This document shows positions 21,701 through 30,302 of a DNA stretch of 40,000 bases, one piece after another (the first letter of the stretch is position 1; every line of letters starts with the position of its first letter). The notes under the pieces were generated by a model. That model saw only the letters and a list, made by a program, of their open reading frames with translations, was not told where the DNA came from and made no database searches. The stretch is from Neocallimastix lanati (nom. inval.) (taxonomy: Eukaryota; Neocallimastigomycota; Neocallimastigomycetes; Neocallimastigales; Neocallimastigaceae): NCBI GenBank assembly GCA_016946835.1, contig JACVTC010000074.1, positions 77,501 through 117,500 on the forward strand, read 5' to 3'. The translations under genes were made by a program, and so were the position numbers.

Positions 21701-22928
21701 TTCCGGCAACCTTGAAATAATTTCTTTCTAGTTTAAGGACTTTATGGTTCTTTGCAATAATTTTAAAGAAGGAAGTAGTTATAACATTAGCTTCAGAACC
21801 CGTATCGACAAGGACTTTAACCATATTTTTGTCAACTGAACCAATAACGGAAGCAATGCCAGCTTTACCAAGTACATTAATTCTTTTAATATTGTCTTTG
21901 GGGTTTTCAACAGGGTCTTGATGAGCCTTTGAATCATCGGAAGGTTCTGAATTTATATTCTTAAAGATATTAATAAGGAAATCACTATCGTTTTCATTTA
22001 TATTCACATGGTGAACAGAATTGATTTTCCTTATATCATTAGGATTTAATTTAAGACCTTTGATACATAGCCGTCTAAGGAGTGGACTTACTGCGAATAA
22101 CTGAGCGAACGTGATTCCCGCGTTAGTATTATTAAGGGCATCAAATAGGTCGTATTCTTTCCTATTGTCTAACATTAGGATGGTTCTAAGGAAGTCGTAA
22201 TAATTACTTTTTGTTTTGTTGCCATCAATTTCAATGTCTGGAGGGTCTTCTAAAGTTGTTGAAGATTTATTTATTTCATCAGGTCCAAGTCTTCTTTTAT
22301 TTCTAATTTCTTTATTCTTCTTTTTGGCACTAGTAATGTTTTTCCCACTGATTATTGACGTGTCTAGAATGTCAAGTCTTTCAGTGTTATTATTTTTAGT
22401 AGTATTGTCACCACGGTAATTATTGTGTTGATATGTTCCGATATCGTGATTTTCTTGTTGTGCTAGCAATTGAGTGGCCTTTGTGCTAATAGGAAGTGCA
22501 CTTTCTTTAAGGTTCCTTCTCTTCTTGGGTACAGCTACATCACGTGACATATTTTTGTTTATACTATTTTTGTTACTCACGTGATCTTTCTCAAAATTTG
22601 TTTCAGAAACTTTTCTCTTGATAGCGTAGATAAGGTTTTTGATATCATTTTTATTGGTTGAAGAAGTCACGTGATCTGTGGTAGAATCATCAGAATCAAG
22701 AATATCAGAATTTTCTGAAGAATACTCATTTTCTGATTGGTAAAAATCATTTTGGAAAAATTTTTTTTCTAAATTTTCAGTCATGTGATCTTCTAACATA
22801 TTTTTATGATTCTTATAATCGACCTTTGAGTCATAATAGTTATCATCAGTGTCTGTATCATTATCCGAGAAGGTCTCAATTTTATTTATATGGTGGGAAG
22901 ATTGAGAACTTCCCTTAATTAATTTAAA
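18759..22928 (-). CDS. pol: Pol polyprotein of E2 (PR-RT-RNase H-IN), expressed by -1 frameshift
   Basis: The frame is open from the slip site at 22928. Its first ATG is at 22799, giving 1346 residues numbered from there. Residues 1-300 are a charged linker. The aspartic protease has VDTGSEANVI (D332), a normal catalytic motif. Reverse transcriptase has YMDD at 668-671. RNase H starts near D817. The integrase HHCC domain is near 1009-1047 and the core is D1075, D1134, E1170, a DD35E spacing. The C-terminal PGDLVLVR and LGPYKV region is typical of gypsy integrases. All catalytic residues are present and there are no stops. It lacks the large Asn-rich inserts of E1. It would replicate and integrate E2 and probably the TRIM-like element. 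Confidence 0.96.
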   Translation of the reverse strand, partial: FKLIKGSSQSSHHINKIETFSDNDTDTDDNYYDSKVDYKNHKNMLEDHMTENLEKKFFQNDFYQSENEYSSENSDILDSDDSTTDHVTSSTNKNDIKNLIYAIKRKVSETNFEKDHVSNKNSINKNMSRDVAVPKKRRNLKESALPISTKATQLLAQQENHDIGTYQHNNYRGDNTTKNNNTERLDILDTSIISGKNITSAKKKNKEIRNKRRLGPDEINKSSTTLEDPPDIEIDGNKTKSNYYDFLRTILMLDNRKEYDLFDALNNTNAGITFAQLFAVSPLLRRLCIKGLKLNPNDIRKINSVHHVNINENDSDFLINIFKNINSEPSDDSKAHQDPVENPKDNIKRINVLGKAGIASVIGSVDKNMVKVLVDTGSEANVITTSFFKIIAKNHKVLKLERNYFKVAGKQIISSDQVVHLCLKFENLDINVPFYILDDDDTSYDIIIGRQVHKDYRLYIDPDDDALYKKTDSGPVLVAHPTDITIPGNRLYRISICNSTNELLTLSKRSDNDIELKNIDNKKLNNLINEYKDVLINSIDDVSVAKAEPHSIELTNNKPIKMRPYKTSLEQSNALKEEIIKLLKHGLIEPSHSPWSFPVILVRKKNGKWRMCVDYRRLNQITIKDAYALPFIDELLESVFGAKYFSAIDLFSGFHQIPMNPRDIEKTAFTTKYGNFNFKVMPFGLTNAPATFQREMNRILMPLIGVCLFVYMDDILVYSPTLEQHLKDLEKLFKILRDNKFSINIDKCSFCKHSVEVLGHMLTGEGIKPVPSKVLAIMSWDIPKDVSQLRSFLGLISYYRKFIPNFAGFSNCLYKLTSPKVPFVWTNIHSEAFENLKKAICSNSVLKYPDPNRPLIIRTDASSYAVGAVLLQIQDSSKLEFPIYCVSRCLKNAETRYSVTEKEGIAVIFALKKFRSYISASPFPVKLFTDHKPLVGFFYNSIPNKDRHFRWIAIFNEFRVDLIYDKGKNNVFADALSRIPSSQHLKINTIHSILSNDESNDVSSFAPPKILEYVKKNYSFYDGSLVFHDKSGKLLKVIEDEDVKSSLIRKAHLVGHEGVEKTLSRLKEAYYWPGMYKDIDKCVKSCLRCQCYRPKPITKNLSNIPTPVERPFVRVGLDIVGPLPITNKGNQYLIVLVDYTTKWVEAMPLKNIESQDVIYFLKDVFARHGVPEIIVTDNGPQFSSDITKTMIDLYGSWVQFVAPHHPEANGQVENRNREIIKILRHLCFNQENWDDYIPASLWALRTTRSSVTGFSSFELLYGRKDLWPLSVVISDINKAKNETNEEYNLRRFILHQKWVKEAMENIKKAHAYWSQRSKARDNMNHKYKPGDLVLVRYIGRKKLDPFFLGPYKVLKASKYNTLVLETIDTHKILERNIHIKNVKPYLVSI
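22895..22928 (-). promoter_or_regulatory. -1 programmed ribosomal frameshift signal, E2 gag/pol
   Basis: On the minus strand, the slippery heptamer T TTA AAT (22928-22922) is in gag phase. It is followed by a 7 nt spacer starting with the gag stop TAA (22921-22919) and a perfect 6 bp hairpin GGGAAG/CTTCCC with an 8 nt loop (22914-22895). The -1 frame runs without a stop into pol. The layout matches E1 almost base for base in geometry, with different stem sequence. Confidence 0.9.
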
Positions 22929-23769
22929 TGGTCTTGTAAGGATAGAATAGAAGCAATAGCTTTGTTGAGATCAGTCATTTCGTTAGGACAATAGCGTTCT
23001 TCGTGACCTTTCTGATTACAACGATGACATACATGAATCTTCATTTCGGCAAAACTCTTGGTGAGGGCTTCTAAATCGGATTCTTCTTTTGATTGTTTTG
23101 ATTTTTCATTCTTGTCTTTATTTTCGAAAAGTCTTGAGTTATTAGAATTTGACTGTCTTCTTCTTGAAAAGTTGGTTCTCTTTTTAGATTTGTAAAAATC
23201 ACTTTCGTCGTCACTCTCATATTCATTAATGGTTTCTTCAGCTTTTAAAGCATAATTCATGGCATCTTCTAAGGATTTTGGTTGTTTATTTAAAAGAATA
23301 TTAAAAATTGGTGTTCTTCTTTTAAAGGCTTTAGTGTACAGGAATATCTGTCTTTCAACAGATGGTTTGTCTCTATCAGATATTCCATGTAGCAAGTCAC
23401 TATATTCACTGTTAAATTCATTAACTGTTAAATTAGAAATTTTAATATTTTCGAGTTTTGAAAGGTTCTTAATTGATGATTTACCATTATCAATTAATTT
23501 TTCAATCTTTGAAGTAAACTCCTCAAAGGATAACTTTTTGTTCTGAAAGTAAATATTTGTACAAGACTCTTTTAATTTGCCGGTGGTAGTAGAAATACTG
23601 ATTCTTTTCTTTTCTTTTTCAGATAGATTAAGATCTTCGAAAATGTCTTCCAGTTCCATTTTCCATCTGAAAAATTTTGTGTTCTTGGCACCTAAAGCTT
23701 CAATATCCTTTGCCATATTAGAAGCTTTTTCATAGTCATCTTTAACAGATTTACTAGAACTACTACTCA
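22919..23769 (-). CDS. gag: Gag polyprotein of E2
   Basis: This Gag has 283 residues from the ATG at 23769. The frame is open four codons further to a TTG at 23782, but the ATG follows a suitable A-rich leader and is preferred. The N-terminus is Ser-rich. A retrotransposon Gag capsid-like region spans about residues 30-190. The C-terminus has a canonical CCHC zinc knuckle CHRCNQKGHEERYC (23029-22988) for RNA binding. The stop TAA (22921-22919) lies in the spacer of the frameshift signal, so most ribosomes would end here and a minority would make Gag-Pol. Unlike E1 Gag it has no Asn-rich tail and keeps all four zinc ligands. Confidence 0.93.
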
Positions 23770-23849
23770 TTTTGAAATACAAGAAATGGGTTTAAAAATG
23801 TAAAAATAAAAAAATGTTCAAGGAATTTGCTTTCCCGGGAGTAGAATGA

Positions 23850-23861
23850 GGTTCTCCACCA
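23850..23861 (-). promoter_or_regulatory. Primer-binding site of E2
   Basis: TGGTGGAGAACC on the minus strand, 2-3 nt inside the 5' LTR. It should pair with the 3' end of a tRNA ending GGTTCTCCACCA. The tRNA species is not identified. Confidence 0.75.
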
Positions 23862-23864
23862 CTT

Positions 23865-24494
23865 AATAAGTTTAAGGTATTATTTATTTTATTTTCTTAA
23901 ACTTATTTTATATCGTTTTACCTTGTTTTATTTTAACAAGTTTTACCGATATTTAATATTTAAATTTACTTAATTATTTTAAAAAAAATGTTTTATTAAA
24001 AATTTATATAATATTTAATCTATATATTAAATATTATAATTCTTTTTATAAATAATTAAAATAGTTAAATACTATAATATAAATAATATAGTTTATAACT
24101 TTATATATTTGTTATAATAATAATTTTTATTTAATATTTTTATAGTTGATTATACAACGTTGAGAAATATTTTTAATTGTTAAAATTCATTATTTTTCTA
24201 AATAAATTCTCTTAATAAATTTCATAATTATTTTATAAATTCATTTCTAAAGAACTAATTATTCCATATAAAAAATTTTATATTTATATTATTATAGTTG
24301 GTGTAACTATATTTTCCAATCAAATGTATATAAATATTATTATTAAATAATATTATTATAATAATAAAAATTATTATAATTATTTAATATTATGAACAAG
24401 ATTATTATTAAGTTATTACTATTTAATTATTTTAATATTTAAAATATTATAAAATCTTTTACTATTTCTTAATATATATTATTATTATTTATCA
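23865..24494 (-). repeat. 5' LTR of E2 (630 bp)
   Basis: Same length and, by eye, same sequence as 17585-18214. Its right end is followed by ACAAT and then tRNA-Val. Confidence 0.9.
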
Positions 24495-24509
24495 ACAATA
24501 TCAGGTGAT

Positions 24510-24582
24510 ATCCGAATAGTGTAGTGGTTATCACGTTTGCTTTACACGCAAAAGGTCTCCGGTTCGAACCCGGGTTCGGGTA
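24510..24582 (+). tRNA. tRNA-Val (anticodon UAC)
   Basis: The 73 nt gene folds as a full cloverleaf. The acceptor is ATCCGAA with TTCGGGT (one T-G pair, the rest Watson-Crick). The D arm has GTGTAGTGGTTATCAC. The anticodon stem is TTTGC/GCAAA around the loop TTTACAC, giving anticodon TAC (valine). The T arm is TCCGG/CCGGG with loop TTCGAAC, and the discriminator is A. No intron and no encoded CCA are present, as for nuclear genes. The internal B box GGTTCGAACCC (24561-24571) and the A box region in the D arm provide the Pol III promoter. This gene is the probable target that drew the upstream LTR elements. Confidence 0.96.
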
Positions 24583-24583
24583 A

Positions 24584-24588
24584 TTTTT
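24584..24588 (+). terminator. RNA polymerase III terminator
   Basis: A run of five T two bases after the tRNA, the standard Pol III stop. Confidence 0.85.
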
Positions 24589-25403
24589 ACTTTTGTAATT
24601 ATCAAAATATATAATAATATTAAAAATAATTTTATTTTAAAAATATATATATTTATTTTAGCTTTTGAGTATTTAATAATTTATTTTATATATTTATTTT
24701 AGCTTTTGATTATTTAATAATTTATTTTTATGATAAAATGTTTTTTAGTTTAATTATAAACCGTATTTTTATCAAATAAATAAATTTATTTCTTTTTTAT
24801 TTAAAAAGTTTAAATATATATAATTTTATTATTATTATATTTATTTTTATCATTAACAATGATTATAGATAAGAATAAAATATATTTATATTTAATATCA
24901 TAATTATTGGAATATCTGAAATAATAAGAAATAAGATTTAAATGTATTGAAACATATTATATATAAATTAATGTATAATGTTTTCTTTTAAATTAAAAAT
25001 ATCTTATATTATATATATATAATATATTTATATAAATTTTAAAATGTAATTTAAACTAGGTTTTTATATTATATAACATAACAACATTTAATAAAATATT
25101 AACCTAATTTGAAATAATAAAATATTATTTACACACTATACTTTATTATAACGATAAAAATTTATTTTATATGATTTATCAATTCCTAGTAATATTTTAA
25201 GTATACTTTTATAGTAAATATTCATTTAATGTAAAATTAACAAGAGTTTAAATTTTTTATATATTTTATAATTAATATTATATAAAACTTTGAATTATTT
25301 TTTTCTTTAAAATTTAAAATTTTTTAATTTATTTTTTTTTACTTATATTTTATATTTATTTTTATTATGGTAAGACATATTTTTTAAAATCTTTTTGAAA
25401 TAT

Positions 25404-25443
<40 letters not shown>

Positions 25444-25560
25444 TTTTAGTATACGGTTTATATAAGTAAATTAATAAATATAATTTTAGAATAGTTAATA
25501 ACAATGTAATGTTTTTTTTTTTAAAAAAATTTTTAATTTATAAAAAATTTATAAAATATT

Positions 25561-25597
<37 letters not shown>

Positions 25598-25680
25598 AAA
25601 AAAATTATTTAGTTAAAGTAAAGCTTTATTTAATTCAAAATATAATTATTCAATTTTATAATTTTTTATAGAAGTTTTAT
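24589..25680. other. AT-rich spacer without genes
   Basis: About 1.1 kb with no coding signal. It holds two tandem ~41 bp units containing TATTTATTTTAGCTTTTGA (about 24646-24729), an (AT)n tract near 25411-25440 and a T run at about 25562-25590. It separates the tRNA/retroelement zone from the viral-like cluster. Confidence 0.8.
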
Positions 25681-28600
25681 TTATTCGTAAATTTTAGTAT
25701 GTAAACCTATAGACTCCAAGTAGGAATTCATGATGTTAAAACTATTTGATATTGAAAGTGTTTTTGTTGATGTGTCACAACTAGTATCTTTTGTACCTAA
25801 TGAATGACATACATTACAATATTTTATTTCTGTAATGTCAGTGTTATTTTTAAACATATCTTGTAGGATGGCATTAGCCCTATGAGCTATTAATGCATCT
25901 TTTTCCATTTCTCCAATGCGTAATCCACCATTTTGTGATTTACCTTCCGTAGGCTGTTTATTTATTGCATTGACATTTCCGAGAATACAATAAAACATTT
26001 TTTCTTCGACTTGATGCTGTAATGCTGTATAATAGCAAACTCCAACAAAGGCTTCTCCTATGAATTTACCGGTGATGGAATCCACCATTTTTTCCATGAT
26101 CGGAATATCGCTATCAATGTAGTTGGCTTCAAAATTTTTGATATCATTGCTTTCAATAGATGCATTGAAAAAAGTTCCAAAACGTTGAGGATCCATCACC
26201 ATACATTTTCCAACAAACATTTTAATTAAATGTCCTACTGTCATACGAAAAGGAAAGGCGTGTGGATTAACAATAATATCGGGAATAATTCCAAACTCAG
26301 TGAGTGGGATTAATTGCTCTGGCATAATAGATCCAATTACTCCTTTCTGGAAATATTTACTTGCAAATTTATCGCCTTGTTGTGGTTTATACAAATGACG
26401 AACTTCAACACAACAATAGAAAATATCATCCTCAACAAAGGTAGTACAAAGATCTACATAAATCGGTCTTCTAAATATATTTTCGATATCCTTGACTTCA
26501 TTTTTAGTAAAATTATATATACGGAAAAGTGGTTCATTACTATAAAACGAAATTCTAGCAATCATTGTATTTGGTTTAGGTAATCCATTTTCATAATTTG
26601 AATTGATATTAATCAAAATTTCATCTTGGATGCTGTAGGAAATATATTGATAGCGATATTTTATATTAGTAAACATACCATTCTCAATACTAGTTTCATT
26701 GAATATTACACTGTCCTCTTGATTATTTCCAAATGCCATAATAGCGACGACAGCATTCTGTCAATTAAATCTATGGTAATTGTTGTTTTTCGTAATAAGG
26801 ATGGATTGATCACTTTCAATTTCAATATTGGACAACTTGTTAATACCCTTTTTAAACTCTTCATTATCTAGATTAATCTTTTTCTCAAATTTTGAATAAG
26901 TTTCTTTCAATTCATTATCTTTATCGAAAGTACCACTGGAAGATTCTATATTTTTATTATGATGTTCTTATTCCTGTCTTCGGTATTGTTTATTTTCATC
27001 ATTTCTATCTTCAATATTTTCATAAAGTTTGTTGCCTAATTTATTATTATCATTATTTTGACTTGAATCAGTATCTATCTCATTCTTTAAATTTTCATTA
27101 TCGTCAGTCTCCATATTCTTAAATAACTCCATAATTATCTCCGAGTTAATATTGATAGCCTCATTTCCACTGTTGGTCTGATTTATAAATGACGTAAAAG
27201 ATTCAAAATGGAATAATCTTCTTGATAAGATTGTTTCTAACTTAGTCATGCAGAACGGCTTCTGAGCGTTAATTAATTTTCTATAATTATCATTAAAGTT
27301 AAAAATTGTACTATCATTAGACATACATTGTTTCGTCATGCCGGCTTGAAATGTAAGTCGAGGAACATGATTATTACCTGGAAATGGTGATAATGCACTG
27401 ACTAATCCAAAAATAAAATTTGGGTCGAGTTCTTCATATTCGAAATCGCTATTACTTATATACTCAGCAACGTCAATAAATTAATACCAAAGACAATATT
27501 ACCTTTCCGAACTCTAAGAGGTCCTACAATTCTTCCTTCATCAGTAAAAAAGTAATAAGCTCTTCATCAAATATGCAGCTAATAAAATGATATCTTAATT
27601 TTAAATCTCTGTAAGTAAATTCAACCAAGTTGCAGGTAGTGAAACCTATGAATCTAGAATTCAATAATACTGGATATTCTCTTTTATTACTTTGTTTGCT
27701 TTCTTTAAAGTCATTATAATGAGGAGAATCATAAAGTACTGACGATAAGCAGGATAAATCCATAGTAAAATCAGGAGCAATAGTCCCAAATACTTCACTA
27801 GACCTATATCCTTAGACTCTGGTGTTTCAAAGGGACAAAAATAGCCGTATTCGTAGGACAAACGTAACACCAAATTTTCACTCTCTGTATTAATTGGTAT
27901 CTGAACTCTTCGAATATGCGATAACTTATCGTAATAAGACCGTTTGCTTAGCGTTTGAACAGTATAGACGAATATTCACAAAAATAAGACCTAATCGTAC
28001 CGGATTTGACCATGTTATATAGGGTTAAATTCAAATTGGATACAAAACTACTCCTGTTTAATTTTTTATTTTTTCTATCCATTCTAAAATATTTTATTTT
28101 TCGGAGTATGGAAAAGGGGAAATAATCAATCCGATTACTAAAGTAAGACTTACTACTATTAAAATAGATGAACACTCTCGCCATGCATAAATAGGTGTAA
28201 AATTCGGTGTTTCTATCGTCATAGGAAGAACGATCACAATGTAAAGAATCTGATGTGAGATAACTGTCGATCATGCCATTGATAATGCTAATGATTTCTT
28301 CTTTGGATTCCTTTCAATGAGATAAGATGGATTCTAGAGTGGTTTCTGGAGAAGAATCTGGAATCGTTATTTCAATATCTTAAGGAATGTTTTTCCCAAT
28401 GACATTTTCTATAATAATCTGTTTAATTTCACTCAATGAAAATTCCGGCTTTAAATAACGAAACACATATACTAACGAGATACTCTGCTTTTCGTGCGAT
28501 TTAATTCCTTTAACACATAATAACTGGAAAAATAAGGAATAATAAATTCGAATGTCTAAAAGAACGTGTCTTTTCATTTTTGTCAATTTTCTACGACGAT

Positions 28601-29121
28601 CCTTACTCAAAAAAGTATAGTAGAAATCAATGTTTGTATGCTCATTACTAAAATATTTTATAGATTTCTCAGCCTTTCCCTTGCTCAACACTTTTCTTAC
28701 ATATTCAATATACATATAATCCGTAAACATTTCAAGCGAGTGAAAATTTTCCTTCCTTATTACATTCTTTATATTCAATATAGTCATTTTTATAGATGAA
28801 AATGGGAGTACAAAATAACTCCTGAGAAATAATTACTTTTGCTATTCCTTCGACGATAAACACACCATCTATAGGTGCTGGTATTTGTATTTCAAAAGAG
28901 TCATGCACTAAAGAAATAAAATAGGTTTTTTTCTGAATCATCAAATGATCGTATTTCACTTCAGGAATAACAACGTCTAAAGGATTCAATTTCGGTTTTA
29001 TTTGTTCAATAAATAACTTGATATCAAAGAGCTTCTTTATAAATAGTTTATCAAGATTAGCATAGACGCCATATTTATCAATAAACCATTTCAAATAATC
29101 GATATTCTCTTTATCAACCAT
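25681..29121 (-). pseudogene. RNA polymerase second-largest subunit (RPB2-like), NCLDV type, broken
   Basis: About 3.44 kb, or 1147 codons if unbroken, close to the second subunit of poxvirus and asfarvirus polymerases. N- to C-terminal pieces lie at 29121-28732, 28787-28380, 28274-27948, 27873-27661, 27763-27524, 27339-26968 and 26739-25681, in changing frames with stops near 28318, 27480 and 26760, so at least six lesions. Family signatures are recognisable: CPFETPES..GLVKYL (27837-27784), PRLTFQAGMTKQ (about 27375-27328), GNNQEDSV (26730-26707), GDKF..KG (26376-26341), NPHAFPFRMT and GGLRIGEMEKDA near the end. The zinc site keeps three cysteines in the last piece (residues 308, 311, 321). 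It would have been the catalytic-core beta subunit of a viral polymerase. As read it is a dead gene. Confidence 0.88.
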
Positions 29122-29746
29122 GTCGTCTTGGAATGATTTCTTTGTTAAAAATTCTAAATTAATTTCTCATATATATAATCATTTGAGAAACACACAGTAT
29201 ATTCCACCAGTAGAAAATGTATTTAAAATATTTTCTTATATTGATTTAGAAAAAGTTAAAGTAGTTATCGTTGGGGATAAACATTATGATAATGAAAATG
29301 AAATAAGCGATATTGCTATTGCCACTAAAAAAACAAATATTGTACCTCCCAAACTTTTGAGAAATATTTACGCCAATTTAGAAAATCATATCAAGGCTTA
29401 TAAACCAATATCCAATCATCACTTGGATCGATGGCTTGAAGAAGAGATATTCTTATGTAATTTTTGTTTTACTCGTCCATGTTTCCAATCCACTCCAAAG
29501 AGTTATTATTTATTATGGGAGCCATTTATTAATAATTTGCTAGAGTACATCTCTAATGATCATCCGGTAGTGTTCATGCTATTTGATTCGATAGATTCAT
29601 CCCTTCGCAAATCCATTAATGAGAGTAAATGTTCGGTCGTAACTATTCCTCATCCTATTAAAAAGTATTATCAATTCAAAAATTCAAAATGTTTTGTTGA
29701 GGCTCATCAACTTGCATGTAACCTTGGATATACTTTTAAGTGGTAA
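29120..29746 (+). CDS. Uracil-DNA glycosylase-fold protein, catalytic motif lost
   Basis: This intact 208-residue frame resembles family 1 uracil-DNA glycosylases. The water-activating motif GQDPYH is replaced by GDKHYD (residues 52-57), so the catalytic aspartate position is lysine. The central strand and T-R segment (FLCNFCFTR, 111-119) and the C-terminal HP motif (IPHPIKKYY, 176-184) are recognisable, with the histidine kept at 178. The family fold is therefore likely but base excision is not. In poxviruses a protein of this fold is a DNA polymerase processivity factor, which is a possible role by analogy only. The start codon overlaps that of the divergent RPB2-like gene. It is the only unbroken member of the cluster. 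Confidence 0.75.
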   Translation: MSSWNDFFVKNSKLISHIYNHLRNTQYIPPVENVFKIFSYIDLEKVKVVIVGDKHYDNENEISDIAIATKKTNIVPPKLLRNIYANLENHIKAYKPISNHHLDRWLEEEIFLCNFCFTRPCFQSTPKSYYLLWEPFINNLLEYISNDHPVVFMLFDSIDSSLRKSINESKCSVVTIPHPIKKYYQFKNSKCFVEAHQLACNLGYTFKW

Positions 29747-30302
29747 CTTTGGTATAAATAAATTAAATTGCAATTTTTACTCTAATTTTGATTTTATTAA
29801 TGATTAATAAATTTTAATCATTTGATTTATTTTTTACAATTTTAATTTTTATAACGGCCGAAATATTTTCATATAATATTTTTAAGAATATTAAAATTTT
29901 TAAAATATTATAATAAATTTTTCAATTAAAAAAATATAAAATATATTTTTAAATTAAATATTTTATTAAAAAATAAAAAATATATATTTTATATTTTCTT
30001 CTTTGACAATATTATAATTAATTTGGTGTATTTTTTATTATGTTTATTTTTAATTTTTACTTACTTATTTATTGAATTTATTTTTATTTTTATTTTTATT
30101 TTTAAAAAAAAATTATATATATATAAAAAGTTAGTTATTTCGAATCTATAAATTGATAAATTTATAATTTATTTTATGCAATACAAATTTTAATTAGAAT
30201 AAGTTTAGTTTTATTTAATAATAATTTAGTCTACTCAAACAGTATTTTTTATACATAATATTAAAAAATAGTTATACAATATTATTATTATAATTATTTA
30301 AG
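29747..30302. other. AT-rich spacer within the viral-like cluster
   Basis: About 556 bp, almost only A and T, with short T and A runs. No reading frame, tRNA or repeat is recognised. Confidence 0.8.

Larger units (their letters stand above)
17585..24494 (-). mobile_element. Ty3/gypsy LTR retrotransposon E2, apparently intact
   Basis: This complete element on the minus strand is about 6.9 kb, with 630 bp LTRs (17585-18214 and 23865-24494) in which I see no difference. It has a primer-binding site, gag, pol with integrase last, a polypurine tract and the 5 bp target duplication ACAAT (17580-17584 and 24495-24499). The first base of the left duplication is the terminal base of the TRIM-like element, so E2 inserted after it. 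The insertion lies 15 bp upstream of tRNA-Val, the position favoured by Ty3-type elements that use Pol III factors. Intact frames, matching LTRs and all signals suggest recent activity. Confidence 0.93.

Noticed and set aside
26314-27122. Plus-strand frames of 76-89 residues
   Set aside because: They lie opposite the RPB2-like pseudogene, whose family motifs are clear on the minus strand.
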